Shown here: piece after piece, positions 22,349 through 34,945 of the stretch
How positions within the stretch are numbered: position 1 is the stretch's first letter
Layout: every line of letters starts with the position of its first letter
Origin: Apostichopus japonicus
Taxonomy: Eukaryota > Echinodermata > Holothuroidea > Aspidochirotida > Stichopodidae
Direction: 5' to 3'
Assembly: GCF_037975245.1 (NCBI RefSeq)
Contig: NC_092567.1
Coordinates: 4,286,214-4,350,213, forward strand
Length of the DNA: 64,000 nucleotides
The notes under the pieces: model-generated
What the model was told of the DNA's origin: nothing
What the model saw: only the letters and a program-made list of their open reading frames with translations
The model's database searches: none
Position numbers and translations under genes: made by a program

Positions 22349-22500
22349 GTACAAATAAGTTGGCCTGACGTTTCGATCTTAGCAGGATCGTAATGATCAC
22401 TTGTCATTTAGCCTTTGAAGTAGATCCTGCTAGGATCAAAACCTCAGGCCAACTTACTTTTACACATTCTCTTACACAGGCTCTCTAGTGGATAAGCAGT
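22349..22500. mobile_element. Inverted Penelope-like element tails (remnant)
   Basis: TAAGTTGGCCTGACGTTT at 22357 is matched in reverse complement by the AACCTCAGGCCAACTTA stretch near 22440-22456. The two GATC-rich halves (AGCAGGATC, GATCCTGCTAGGATC) face each other. The right half (GATCCTGCTAGGATC, AACTTACTTTTACACATTCT, AGTGGATAAGCAGT) resembles the segment at 48570-48640 that neighbours a Penelope GIY-YIG fragment. Assignment to Penelope-like elements is from family knowledge and is tentative. Confidence 0.5.
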
Positions 22501-24990
22501 TTGGTAACAGTTTTATTTTTTTTTAAATATAAAGATCATAAGAAGTTTGCCCGTGGTATCGTATAATCGTTTCATATTTAGTTGATATTATCATTTTTAC
22601 GATATATGGCTAGATATCTTGTTTAGATTGAAGATAAGATGCTTCAGTTCATTACGTTTTAAATTATCATGTTTTTAAAAGATGGATAACGAAGATGCAA
22701 TTTTTTCTCACTGTGAAAAGAGGGAAAAATTCTATGAGTCCCGATGAACTTTATAGAGCAGCTTTGAAGGGCAATCAAGATAAAAATTTATTGTCCCTAA
22801 TAAATTGGCCTTTTTTTTAAACACAGATAACAAAATAATATTCCGGAGCTAACAGCATCCATTAGTTTTATTTTGTTCATCTAAACGGCAAATGATACTG
22901 GCTTGATACATCCCAGCAGCATAGGTCACATACACGGATGTCGTGTATTGAAGGTAAATATTACATCCAGTCTGCATTATGTAATAAAATCTACAAATAA
23001 CTAGAACAACTGTATACAAATACGTGTCATTGTGGTGCGCGATGAAGGTGAAATTTAGTTTGTTGTAATTGATATTCAATGGATGGGTCTTTGTAACCGT
23101 ATTGTATTTAAGAAAGACTCACGTATTTTCCGGACGTGACAGAGAATACCCAGTCCTGGACACTGATTGGTCAACTTGAACAACATGTTAACGTCACTGT
23201 ATCTTCGTCATAGAAATTGAACAAGGAAGAAAGCTGACACAGTTTATGGCCGTTTGTTTAAGCAGTAAAGCCTTGAAAAAATGGAGGGCGCTTTGTAGTG
23301 TACGGCAAAAGGCCAGATCATTTGTTAGTCTTTACATATACATATTGTGCATTCGACTTTGAAACTGAATTTGATTTTACCCGCTTTTTCTGAAAGAGAA
23401 GGCGTACTTTGCGCAACAGAGACATGTTATGGTGACCATAGTGGTAAGTACTATACTCCTGGCTTTTTCTCACATCTATAACGACTCGAGTAAGTGGAGT
23501 GTTTGTGCAACTTTTAATGTCTGGAAAGTGTCATTTCTGGTATCTGAGAGGCATATGGCAAACATCTGTCTTGTTTGTATTATTTTACTGCTCCACTCAA
23601 ATAGTGACATAGCCAAGTTGTCCCTTAAAAAATGCCGTGTAAAGGCAACCCACCACCCCTCTTCCCCTTCCCACACACCTTGTTTCGTGTAATATTTCCA
23701 TATTAGTCTGTGCATGCAGTTATTAGTTTAATTTTAACGTTGCAAAGTCGGTAGTAGCCTAGTTTTCTATTATTGAATTGTTAGTGGCAAGCCCACGACA
23801 TCATAACCATCATCCCATGTTATTCTGGCATGTGGATCTGTCGTTAGGGAAACAGTTTTGAGAAAAATGAGGTGTTAACATTTTTAAAATTAGGCTTTAG
23901 TTATATCGCATCCGAAAGCCGCCGTGGCCGGTCTAGGGCTTAGGCTAACTATATCCAGGGTCCAGTGAATAACAACATCAGCTGAGCAGACGACACTAGT
24001 AAAGAAATTAGATTCCTATGTAATTGCTTCTATTATCGATACCTAAGAATAACTTGTAAAACTTACAGTCCACTGCCACATGTTTGGCACCCAAATGCGG
24101 CACACGATATCACCATTTCGAGTGATTTATGTCAACTTTATCACTTCAGTTATGTCAAAGACCTAGTGCTTGTATTACGCGCCAGTACTTTCTTGTCGTA
24201 TAAGCAAAGCGCCACCAGTTGGATGGGTGGCTTCATTATACTGTATGTCGCATGACGCCATTCCCCTACTTCAATTTCTATGATCCTCGCCCAGTTAGCG
24301 AAAGTTAACGAACATACGGTGATTTACACTGAAGGCCTAATGCACAATTACTCTAACGAATACAATGTAGGTCCAGTCTCTCATTGCACTATTACACACT
24401 CCGGGCGATTAAAAATTGCTTGTTCGGTTTCCTGGCCCTGGTTCATGATCCAAAACACGTAATATACGTACAGAGCAGCTAGCTCTGGCAACTAACTTTG
24501 ACTGTGTAGTATAATGCCATACCATTACGGGCTAGCTGTTCGTGCCCGAGATCACCAAATAACACCGAGTTGTTGTGCATAATACGATTAACATTTGTTG
24601 CGTGCAATTTTTTTTTTGATTAACTCAAATGCGTTCAAATGTTACCTGTCTTGTTCAATTCGAGAAAAACAAACCAAAGTAGAGAATTTTAAGTATTGTT
24701 TTGAAGAAGTATTCTACTCAATGGGATCATTTTTGTTTACGTGTGCCAGTGCAGAATTAACTGTTTGCCGAAACAATTCTTTGCAAATCTGGGTCTGGAT
24801 TTTTTCCTGCGTAGCCAAGATGTGAATTTGAGATTGCTATGAAGAGTGTATGTTCAGCTGGCATTCACCAGCCAGACATGCGGATGGTGGAGCGGGCTTG
24901 TATTCCCAATATTGTAGCGCGCGTGGGCACTACAATAGCTAGAACGGTTGTAAATTCTGAATGAAATATCACCTTCTCCTCCCCTGTCTG
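22501..24990. other. Intergenic, no gene recognised
   Basis: No open frame here has a recognisable domain or paired splice sites. A CCAAT-type GATTGG occurs near 23166. A GCCGCCGTGGCCGGTCTAG segment near 23920 resembles tRNA-derived SINE heads only weakly and is not called. Confidence 0.35.
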
Positions 24991-24994
24991 GTAG

Positions 24995-25180
24995 AGATTT
25001 CTAGGGTGTAATGGCCCTTCTTTCAAAAGCCATCATTTGATTGCTAAAGGGATTTTATTGTTTTGTTGGTCTACATATATGGTACTGTCATGGTTGAATC
25101 TTAATTTGTTCATTGTTAATAACAACGTTTACATGACTCTGTAGATCAAGGTATTGAAGTTTCCTTTTTGGTTTAAATGC
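24995..25180. repeat. Copy of the 18841-19020 block
   Basis: Shares the ordered words listed for 18841-19020. It lies about 560 bp upstream of the 25740 duplicated block, whereas its partner directly precedes the 19.03-kb block. The local duplications were therefore not one simple tandem event. Confidence 0.65.
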
Positions 25181-26154
25181 TTCGTCTTAAACTTAATATA
25201 AAAGATCGAGTATATTTTCATAACTTATTTATAATTCATAATAATAATACTAATGAAGTATAGTCTTTTTGTTATTGTATGTATTTAATCCCATGTGTTA
25301 GGACGTACATTCACATTGTATCTTAGATATAATGGTAATGTTAAGTCTCATTCTTCAAACATTTCAAATTGCATTTATCTTATTAACGGGAGAGTTTTTT
25401 TAACCAGGGGTCTTTCGGCAACCCCACCTAACCTTCAATACCACTCTGCCGATATATGGATAATACCGCTGTAGTGATTACAATGGTATAATGGTATAAT
25501 TCAGCTATTTCTAACAATCCGTTGTTACATCTTTCACCATCCTCCACCTTTACAGGAAAAAATCAATTTAACCTAATATGTCACAATTGTCCACAACAAT
25601 ACACCAAGAATGTTGGAACCAGACAAGCACTTTGAGGATCTGCAATAAAACATTACATAATTATAATTAAGAGCTGATAAACGATTGAGAAATATGCACA
25701 AATGATTGATATTCCAAGATTTGGTCTCTGCAAATACAACCTGTATGTGTAATATATGCATTTCTTTTTTGTAACTGCAGTGGTAAAGAACATTTGAGTC
25801 AATACATAGCTATATGTTATGTTCGTGGGAGAGGGGAATGGGTAAAATTATTTTCATATTTCCCTTGTAACGCCGATACAAATGAGAATATCGATTTAAA
25901 ACTCAAACATCACATCAATCATCGCGCACTAAAAGTCACTTTGTTACACAATTCATCGTATTTATTTAGCCTTTCAGAAACCATCACTCGATATTTACAT
26001 AACAAACTAACAGTTTACCATATCACTGATCAGCTGATATTGTTATCTATTAATACTTTGATCCAGTACAATACTATATTCGCGTCTTCTATACTTCAAC
26101 GCAGCGAAAACAAAACATTGATCATGACGGGGGGGGGGGCTTAGTGTAACACCA

Positions 26155-26775
26155 ATGACCTCTCTCCGTGACAGCTCCCTAATTATACCAGGGTGCACCC
26201 ATTGTGACAGCTCCCTAATTATACAAGGGAATCCTTTCTTTGTGACAGCTAATATTAATATCAGGGAGCTCTGTTTGTGACAGCTCCCTGATAATACCAG
26301 TGAGTTATCTCTGTAACGGCTCCTTTATTATACAATGGAGCTATAAACAGATGATTATACCAGGGAGCCCACTTTTAGACAGCTCATATTAATTCTAGGG
26401 AGCTCTTTTGTTACAGCTCCCTAAAAATACCAGGGATTACTCTATGCACCAGCCGCCTATTATACCCTGGACCTCTCTGTGACAGCTTCCTAATTATATC
26501 AGGCAACCGTCTTTTTTGCAGCTCATATTAATTCTAGGGAGCTCTGTTTGTGACAGCTCTCAAATAATAACAGGGAACTCTTTCTGTAACAGCTGCCTAA
26601 TTATACCAAGGACCTCTCTGAGACAGCTCCCTAATTATTCCAGGCAACCGTCTTTGTGACAGCTCCTATTAATATTAGGGAGCTACAGTATGTTTGTGAC
26701 CGCTCCCTAACAACACCAGGGAGCTCTCTCTCTCTCTGTCAAAGCTGCCTAATTATAGCAGGGAGCTCTCTCAAA
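26155..26775 (+). repeat. Second tandem hairpin array (CAGCTCCCTAATTATACCAGGGAGC)
   Basis: About 13 units of 45-50 bp with the same stem-loop design as the array at 17065-17790. The loop is more often AATTATACC or ATATTAATTCT, and the units are more diverged. Joining segments resemble CTCTTTGTGACAG. Confidence 0.85.
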
Positions 26776-27840
26776 GACAAAACAGACCCTGTAAATTAAT
26801 AGTGACATTTTGAAAATAAGATGTTATGGACATACAACAGTGCCTTTATATTGTAAATTAACACTCAGCATTGGTTGTATATAGAATAACAGTTGAATGC
26901 ACTATAAACTGCATGACGCCAATAATGAATAATTTGTCTTTAATAGTGGGTATTATAACACCTTTGCATGAATGCACAATTACAAGTTATCACCGTTCTG
27001 TATCAACAAACAAACATCGGACACTGTTCAATTTGCATATTAATAAAAAAAGTGCTACCAAAATTATGCGGGTTATATTCACGTTTGGTGATTTCTGTGT
27101 TGAATTATGCGCATCATGTTTCTAATTAATTTAAAAGTTGGTAGAGTTACTTCATTTGATATCAAAGCATGTGTTTTACTGGTTAAAAACCGTTGTTGTT
27201 GGTGCTAAAATTAACGTCACATAGCTCACTATTTTCTCAAATACACAGTCGGTATATAAAGTTGACTTAGCTCTGAAGCATTTACTAAAACTAAGACTGA
27301 ACGTATAATAAATAGGTGTTCCCTTTTGAGGGGAATGGTGATACACACCGACGAAGATCACACAGTCACAGTGTCGATGTAAGGGAACTGGGGTTGAGAG
27401 CGGATCAGTCGTTCGGTAGTTTGGTTTTCGGGCCCAGGTTCTTTCCTTGGTGACTTTTCTTTAAAAAGTACACTCATTGAAGCGTATCGGTATTAATTTA
27501 CACTAAATAGGTTGGCCACTTATGAATTAATTACAATAGAAGTAAAAATGTAACCTGATAACAGTATGAATCGTTTACAGGACAGAAATTATTCCTTTAC
27601 AGAATTAACTCTAACTATTTGATTTCACGGTTCTAATGTTTTCGTTTAAAACGGAGAAACGTTTTTTCACCATTTTTTTTTAAATTGCGACATAGCACAT
27701 GCATCCTGGCTGCCATTATTCGTACTGTATGAATAAGTTTTTGTAACAGTGTGTTAATAACATAAACCTCTCGCTGTCAGTGACATCTCCCTGCACCAGG
27801 AAACTCTATCGGTGATAGCTCCTTACATGGCTTGAGGCTA
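26776..27840. other. Intergenic, no gene recognised
   Basis: Short open frames (for example 26871-27125) have no recognisable features. The sequence is AT-rich. Confidence 0.35.
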
Positions 27841-27842
27841 GA

Positions 27843-27985
27843 CTGAAACTACATTAATATGGTTCGATGATCATACATTACACTCCCTGTAAGGGTTGTT
27901 ACTACAGTACATTAGTATGGTTCAATGACCATACACTACACCCCCGGTAAGGGTTGTTACTACATTAGTTTGGTTCGATGACAAT
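27843..27985 (+). repeat. Three ~55-bp tandem units
   Basis: Units are built on TACATTARTATGGTTCGATGA, CATACATTACAC and CCTGTAAGGGTTGTTACTACA, at about 27850, 27912 and 27961. A related segment follows the other hairpin array near 18045-18110. Confidence 0.75.
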
Positions 27986-27993
27986 ACATTCGA

Positions 27994-27996
<3 letters not shown>

Positions 27997-28059
<63 letters not shown>
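27997..28059. repeat. (AT)n microsatellite
   Basis: An uninterrupted AT dinucleotide run of about 31 repeats. Confidence 0.97.
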
Positions 28060-28062
<3 letters not shown>

Positions 28063-29032
28063 AGGTAGGCCTATGTACTGTATATGTACCTAAGTATTTG
28101 CTCAAATATCAATCATACTAAATACTGCTAGTAATACTGTTGAGAAGAAAACAGGCTACATATTTCATTACAAAGAATACACTTTGATCATTCACCTCTC
28201 TCAACATTTCCTGATATGTATTACCATACCATACCATGTGTTAACATACGATTCTTTTTCAATTTGAATTAGTAATGTCAGACGACCAGGAATGATGATG
28301 ATGTATTACTATATCGGTGAAATCACTAATATCATCAACATATTTTAATGAATGCTTTACCATGCAACGTGTAAAATTATACTTTCTTAATTGTTGTACT
28401 TTTTTGGCTCTTTTAGGTCAATTATACAGTTTTATTTTGATAGAAGAACTGCCAAATGACTGTTTCGATCACCCCATTGTAAATTATCGATTACCGACCA
28501 TGTATTGGTATTAATGATAACAGATGTTACATTATGTTAATGGGGTAGCTTAAACGATTAGACAATTTCCTCCAACATATAAGGCTTGTTGTTCCAGGTT
28601 CAATTCAATCATTCGAAGCATTTAATATTTATTTAAAGTCTTGGAAGACTAGCTATTTATTCGTAACAAAAGAATCTGAAATTCCAAACATTAACACTCC
28701 ACGTGTTTATGTTGAAGTATATGTTCAATATTATCAATTCATCATCAGTTTGATTAGAGTTTTAGCGCAATTTGGCACATGCAGAGATTATTCTGATTGG
28801 TTTAAATATATGACATCATTTGCAATTATTCTCAATACACCACTGTATATTCATTAGCTAGGAAAACCATCCTTCATCTGTAAACCTAAATTTTTATGAT
28901 TTAAAGTGGCTTAAATAATAGTTTTTAATGACTATGAATAGACTTGAGAATAAAGAAAACAAAACCATTATAAAATAGTAAACAGTTCCTAATTAGGTGT
29001 AGGAAAAAATGGAAAAGGCTTTTTTTTATTAG
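28060..29032. other. AT-rich spacer downstream of the NACHT exon
   Basis: On the minus strand this is the intron or 3' side of the NACHT gene, since the exon ends in a GTAAGT donor at 29041-29036. I searched for a following exon by eye (for example leucine-rich repeats) and could not recognise one. Confidence 0.35.
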
Positions 29033-29041
29033 CTAACTTAC

Positions 29042-30516
29042 ATGATTTTTAGATGCAATATCCAGCAACTGTGTCGTCGATCTTTGGAGAAGAGCGCTGT
29101 CGCCTCTCTTTATCCCAACGGTACGCGAGCAGAGCTCTTTCACCGAAGCCATAATGTCGTTGACGTCACCAGTTTGTTCCAGGATACAGAGGATGGCAAA
29201 AGTATCCCCGCCTGGTAATCCCTTCAAATGGTTGATGAGTTTCTTTCCAGCATTGGGATCCAGACCACAGGCGAATCTAAACAGGTACTGAAGATCAAAT
29301 GGATCTAAGAACCTGAGCATATCGGAGAGATCGTGTGCGTTCTTTACAAGAGTGACAAGGTGGTGGGCTGCATACCATTCACAGAATAGTTTATGATAAA
29401 AACGGACCATCGTTGTAATAGAATCATCGCTCACTTCATCTTCTTCGACCAAAATGCCAATTAAAATATACTGGTCATATAATTCTGGCCCGACTCTTTG
29501 ACGAAATCTAGTCTTAATCCATGACAATTGTTGTTCCTTGTTTAATCCTTCGAAAGCTATTTCGTCTAGCTTATGATGTTCCATTTCATGAAGATATAAC
29601 TCGTTGCTTCTATTGTCTTTAAATTTCTGTTTCAGATGGTCGTAAAAACATCTAATCATGTATTTGAAGAACTGTGTGACAGACTTGAACTTCATGGAGT
29701 CTCTCTGATCCTGAGCCATGTGGGCAAACATCACGAATATGAGAGGCACCTGGCAAAGATCAGCAAGGATGGAGTTTTCATAGAGTTGTTGATTTATTTC
29801 TTCCACTGCCTCATAGTTGTTACCTACTACGGCCTTGCGAATGTACTCATCCCTAGCTTTGTCATCGAACCCTATTAGTTTGGCCCTCTTAGTTTCTTTT
29901 CTAAGACATTCTGGAAGATATCTTGTCGTTAAGCTGACTTCAAAGTCTGCAAACAGTTCCATCTTGATGATCCTGTGTACATCGTCATTATCATTGCTGT
30001 CCCTGCCAGGATATTCGTCATATCCATCCAAAATAATGTGGACGGAAGAGCAACTGTCAATGATCTTTTCAATCTCATGTTTGCTAACACGGGGTTCATG
30101 GAAGAGAAGAAATGACTTAATCGCCCTATAGAGAGACTTTACACTTCCAAGTTGTCTTAACCGAAGAAGAATTAGTATTTCTACATTGTTCATCGGGGAA
30201 TCCGATACGTCATTGCACCAATCGTAGGCCAACTGAAGGGTTAACGTCGACTTACCATACCCGGGCTCTCCTTGTATAATGCGTCTTTTGGATTTAAACC
30301 GAAAGTCAGTATAAATACTTTTGTAAGATTCCAAACGCTCCCATGATCCTCTGGTGCCTGGCGTTAGCTCTGGTGCCAGACAAACTTCAACGCCGCCTTC
30401 TACAAAGACCTTGTCAACACAATAAAGTCTATCTTTTATATATGGTAGGGGTTGAATCGCATCATATTGGCCTTTATATGTACTTTTGAGACCTTCTATC
30501 AGAAATTGTTTCTTCT
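29042..30516 (-). CDS. NACHT-domain exon of an NLR-like immune receptor gene
   Basis: This is a single large exon of a nucleotide-binding, NLR-type protein that would act as a cytosolic sensor. Numbering follows the 507-residue frame from 30556. It shows the NACHT Walker A GEPGYGKST (96-104), Walker B VHIILDGYDEYPG (172-184), a sensor-like SLTTRYL (208-214) and a winged-helix FYHKLFCEWYAA (386-397). The frame opens upstream in an intron: TTTTTTGTTTAG just before 30516 is a good acceptor. At the 3' side CAT is followed by GTAAGT, a good donor, and the TAG at 29033 would be intronic. So the exon is 1475 bp, enters at phase 1 and leaves at phase 0. Its upstream exon joins in frame. N-terminal death/CARD-type and C-terminal LRR exons were not found in the window. 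No internal stop or frameshift is seen. Confidence 0.85.
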
Positions 30517-30693
30517 CTAAACAAAAAACAGAAACAATATGTGTAAATGCTACCACGTATGACTACATGTGACGAATAATAAATTAGTGACACACATGGG
30601 AACACCTAAATCTTAATTGTTTATACGTTATTGATATTACAATTTTGTTACTGTTATATGTGTTATTAAGACGACAGAGTGGAAGGCAACTAC

Positions 30694-30799
30694 CTTGAAG
30701 ATCGGCATTCAGCTCCATTATTACGTGATTTACTTCAGACAGTCTACGAAGCGTAAAGGTGTCGTGTGAGTACAGCCCCTGCCCATCGTTTCCGAGAAT
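30694..30799 (-). CDS. Upstream linker exon of the NACHT gene
   Basis: A 106-bp exon bounded by acceptor AAAACAG (before 30799) and donor CTTCAAG/GTAGTT (after 30694). It encodes about 35 residues, beginning ILGNDGQGLYSHDTF and ending MELNADLQ. It starts at phase 0 and leaves one base, which joins the first two bases of the next exon (30516) to give GAG and continue EKKQFLIEG in the same frame. The intron between them is 177 bp. This exact phase match strongly supports the gene model. No domain is recognised in the exon; in this family such exons link the N-terminal effector domain to NACHT. Confidence 0.75.
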
Positions 30800-31589
30800 C
30801 TGTTTTAAACATATGAGCAAAATAGGGAATATAAATAATTACATCGTTCCGTTAACCGTCAAGATATATACTGCATTGTTTTAATGTTGCATATGGTTTG
30901 GTTCAATGTGTTGTTATTTAAAATGTGTTGGAAAAGAATATTTTATTCCTAGGAGGTGCAATGATTAGTACATGACAAGAGAAACCAAGACAATTTTCAT
31001 ACCGATACCCCTATGATGCCTAACTCTATGCTACGTGTTACAATCATTAAAATTACTTAAGCGCAAATAATTTATTATTCCAAACAGTAATATCCATCAA
31101 CCGGAATATCTCTCACATATTAGTTAAAGAAGGTAACAAGAGTTAATGTTATGTCGAATTACCATCTTGTTGAACCTAAAGAGAAAAGTAAATCAACTGA
31201 AACTGACTTACGATTTGCCCTTCATGTCTTCATGTAATCATTGATCGTGTTGTTACGAGTTCATATGCAGATTTGTCTACCTGTCAATTGAATAGAAACT
31301 TCCTGTAAATAGCCTTGCCTGTGTTAAGCAATGAACTTCAACCACATAATAAAATTCCTTTGATTGTGTGCGGTATAAAGAAGTTGAAATTCCATGGTCA
31401 GTACACATGCGACTGACATAGGCGAAAACGTGTATCAAGATGACTAACATCATCATAACGGTGAAAGTAGTAAAACTTATGTATTACAGCAACATGCCCG
31501 ATACCACATGAACGCATAATGTACAACGTACGATTTTCCTAAGCGGATGTCATTTAAAACAGACATGGGCTTTCTGTATATCTGTATGA

Positions 31590-31700
31590 CGGGTCGTTTG
31601 AGTACAGCTCCTGCCCATAGGATCTGTTTTTTAATATGGGGAAAATAGTGAATCTAAATAATTACATCATTCCGTTAACCGTCAAATGCTGCATTGTGTT
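31590..31700 (-). pseudogene. Decayed duplicate of the NACHT linker exon and its intron flank
   Basis: This segment resembles 30765-30890. It has an AAAACAG acceptor-like end, then ATGGGCAGGAGCTGTACTCA, then an upstream flank with AAATAATTACATC and TCCGTTAACCGTCAA. The exon part is shortened near its start and the similarity stops after about 35 bases. It looks like a partial tandem copy left by local duplication of the gene. Confidence 0.6.
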
Positions 31701-34435
31701 GTAGTTGCTGTTAATTGTTCAGATCAAGGTTCAAGAACACTTTGTACTAAAGTGCAAGTCAGTTCGTTTTACAGAGCAACGTCTTCAAACTGTTTGCGAT
31801 CGCTCAAAAACCAAAAAAGAACTTGCGTCCCGGCAGTCTTGCATGAAACATTCAATTTAATATACCTGTATAGGAACACACAATACTTAGCTATAATGAA
31901 CCCATACATTACATTGGATTATGCGCAAGCCTATATTGATCGATATGCCTAGGTCTATAATAGGCACACAAAACCAAATTATGCAACCTATAACTAAACT
32001 ACAAAAACAAGTGGTTGTCAAGTTTCGAAGCGGGTAATTGTGCCGTAGACTAGCTACAGTACTATGTATGGTAACCTAGACATCACACAATGTATACTAT
32101 TGTATGGTATGAAACTCTATTCCATAGCGTCTGTGATAATGTTATCGTCTATGAACACGCTGTGGTGTTTGAAATCAATGTTATGTAAAACAGTGCATAG
32201 AGAGAAAATTATAAAAATAAAAAAATATTTTTTTTAAAATCTCGACGACACAAGAACACGCCCCTAAAAGGCCTAGTACTTGCTCACGACATTAATGAAC
32301 CCTACATAAGTTACCATTAACTGTTACCCAATACAATGTTATTTGTAAGTTGTATTCAAAGTTGAATGAAATTTTCCTTATCTCCAACCACTATAGACAA
32401 GTCGGCACAACCCCGGCTCGATCTGACCCCTTTCCAGTTACAGTATGTGTAAATAACTTTTTACACAATGTCAATTAAAATAATCAAGCTTCAGTGACTT
32501 AGTGTGACAATGTATGAATGTAGCATCAAAGACATTATAAACTGAAGCACATGGTCAAAAGGACAGCGAAATAGTTTTCAACGACAAAAATACTGTGGTA
32601 ATGATATACTTTTTACTTTGACAACTCTCAATGCAGTGAATAAAAACATACTGTGAGATGAGAGTTGTTGTTACTTTTCGCTAAAACAAGTGTTATTTCC
32701 AGTGATAAATTGCTCCTAAACTATTGCTTCGGGATACTTGATCGTTTCAGAGGTCATGATGCCCAGTCCAAAAAGTACAATATACGATTACAACGATTAC
32801 AATGCTTTCCTGTAATATATTTGTAAGTTGTGCAGCTATCAAGTTGCTACTTCATGCTGCAATTCAGCATGAGAAAGGGTTTGGTGCAATTTATTTTACC
32901 AACGTAACCATCTGAGAGCTGTGAGTGTATTTAACTATAATTGTTAGTATTAAGTTCTTACAACTTACCAATGTTAGGTTTCTAGCTTGCCTCAATATTA
33001 ATTTTTGAGGTTTTTTAAGTTGCTCTGATGTACAAAAGAGGTCGTCTTTGACAGCTAATAACTCAAAACACGTCACGTTGAAAAAAAATAAAATATGATT
33101 ACTGTTTTTATTAATAAAAGAGGTATAGTACCACCCTGTTTGTACAAACATTTCAGGAGGGTATTTCCCTTATTTTTAAATGAAGAACCCTCAAAGTTTG
33201 GGATTTTTACAAATCAAAAAACGATTTTCCTGTTGTGATGTTCCATATTTGTGTGAGCCTGGATATTGTACTTCAAGTTCATTCAAATAAATAATCTGAA
33301 GAATTCAATGTCATATAAACAAATAATAGTTGCAATTCACTGTCTGCTTCTGGTTTACTTTACTTAAAAGACATTACTATACAATAAATGGCAATAGACA
33401 CATACATGTACAGTGTGTATTAGAATTTGCAAATTTCTCAAGAAAGGCAGAAAGTCAATAAAATGATATTTGTTCCAAAGTAAAAAGTATAACCTTTAGG
33501 TATGTAGTTTGTAAACCATTTTTTTTCAGTTCAGTATATGTCCAGAAGAGTCAGTTGAACAACATTGTTTTAAGGTTAGTTAAAAGGGAGCTCCTGTGCA
33601 AAGTGGTTATCAAAAAAGCATATTGGGTCATTCCGTGTCAAATCACGATTGGCTGTTACTAGACCCTATCCAAAAATTACCACCTTCATTGCATGATCAG
33701 AGCGTCAGGAATACGCATATTCTGACTATTATTATCCCACTACGAAATTATGCAATTTGTATTGTGTATTACTGTATTTAGTTTGTAAATTCTACTAATG
33801 GATATCATATCATTTATCTTACAAATGTGTACATTAAAAGTTCTTTGTTATGATACTAGTTATATTTGTATTGCAAAGGTGAAGTGTATATTATAGGCCC
33901 TGAAAAATTAATATTACCCAACGCTGGGGTAGGTGGATATCTAACCAAAATATGGTTCAGGGTTTGGTCATTCTACAATTACATTGACAATAACCCATAT
34001 GCGTGTGGTGGTTAAAAATTACGTCAATTCAGTTTGCCTCAAATATTGGTTAAGGGGTCTAATCAGTACACTGAGTCAAACCTTTTGTTACTGTATTTTC
34101 ATTTAAAATTGGGAAATTATCATCTGCAAAGGACTAGAATTATGTCGCGTTTTACGAGATTAAAACGTGCTAGGGCCTAAATGCACCAGCATCGATAAAA
34201 GAGATAAATACATTTTGTGCGGGTAATTTGTGTCGAAGGTAAATGACAATGTATGGAGACGAAAACCAGCAGCAGAGGTTATATTGAGAGATTCGAGGTT
34301 TTCATCAACATTTGCTATAACAGTCCTTCGGTTAAAAGAAGATACACTATAACAGATTACAACACACTGAGAGCACCACAATATTTTAGCCATATGTTTT
34401 CATGGTATACGTGTAAGTATACGTGGTTCTACTAT
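31701..34435. other. Intergenic or intronic, no gene recognised
   Basis: It may hold the 5' introns of the NACHT gene on the minus strand. One candidate minus-strand segment (about 32969-33048) has an acceptor-like TATTAG and a GTAAGT donor but no recognisable domain, so it is not called. Short open frames elsewhere look random. Confidence 0.3.
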
Positions 34436-34439
34436 ACAC

Positions 34440-34945
34440 GAGCTGCTATATAGGATCGACTGTACAGCATCCACAATAACAAATCTACTATGCCTGGTCC
34501 GCGATGAAGATCCATTATAAACGATCCGCTTTACACGATCCACTATGCTGGATCCACTTTACAGGATCGAATATATATGATCCAGTATGCTGAATGCAAT
34601 GTTAACGATCCACTGTGCTGAAACCACTTTACATGATCACTATTCTGGATCCACCACGCAAGATCTACTATGCACTATTTACGATCATCTATGTTGAAAG
34701 ATGAAAGATTAAAGATACACTATAAAGGGTCATATATGTATTACTCACTATACCCAATCCATATGCTGGATCCACTATGCACATTCCGCTATATACGATC
34801 CATTATAAACGATCCACTTTACACGATTCACTATACTGGATATACTTTATAGAATCCACTATACATTATCTAATATACAGGATCCAATATGCTGGATCCT
34901 CTATGCAAGATCCAGTATATACGATCCTCTTATACACCATCGCAA
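34440..34945 (+). repeat. GATCC-rich degenerate tandem array
   Basis: Twenty or so units of about 15-20 bp are built on GATCCACTATGCTG, GATCCACTTTACAC and TATACGATCC. GGATCC/CGATCC words recur throughout. Units vary in length and sequence. The open frames over this interval repeat Leu-Tyr-Thr-Ile-type words and reflect the array, not a gene. Confidence 0.85.

Larger units (their letters stand above)
25740..27965. repeat. Second copy of the 14740-18060 block
   Basis: It is collinear with 14740-14870 and 16940-18060 but lacks the 2-kb TIR element. It therefore acts as an approximate empty site (25935-25990 against 14860-16960). It includes its own diverged hairpin array. Confidence 0.7.

Noticed and set aside
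23915-23960. tRNA-derived SINE head
   Set aside because: Only a weak resemblance to an A box; no B box or tail was seen.
30517-30556. Start codon of the NACHT open frame
   Set aside because: The frame's beginning is intronic; an acceptor at 30518-30517 and an in-frame upstream exon explain it better.
32969-33048. Possible minus-strand exon of the NACHT gene with a GTAAGT donor
   Set aside because: Splice-like borders only; the peptide shows no recognisable domain and phase cannot be tied to a known exon.
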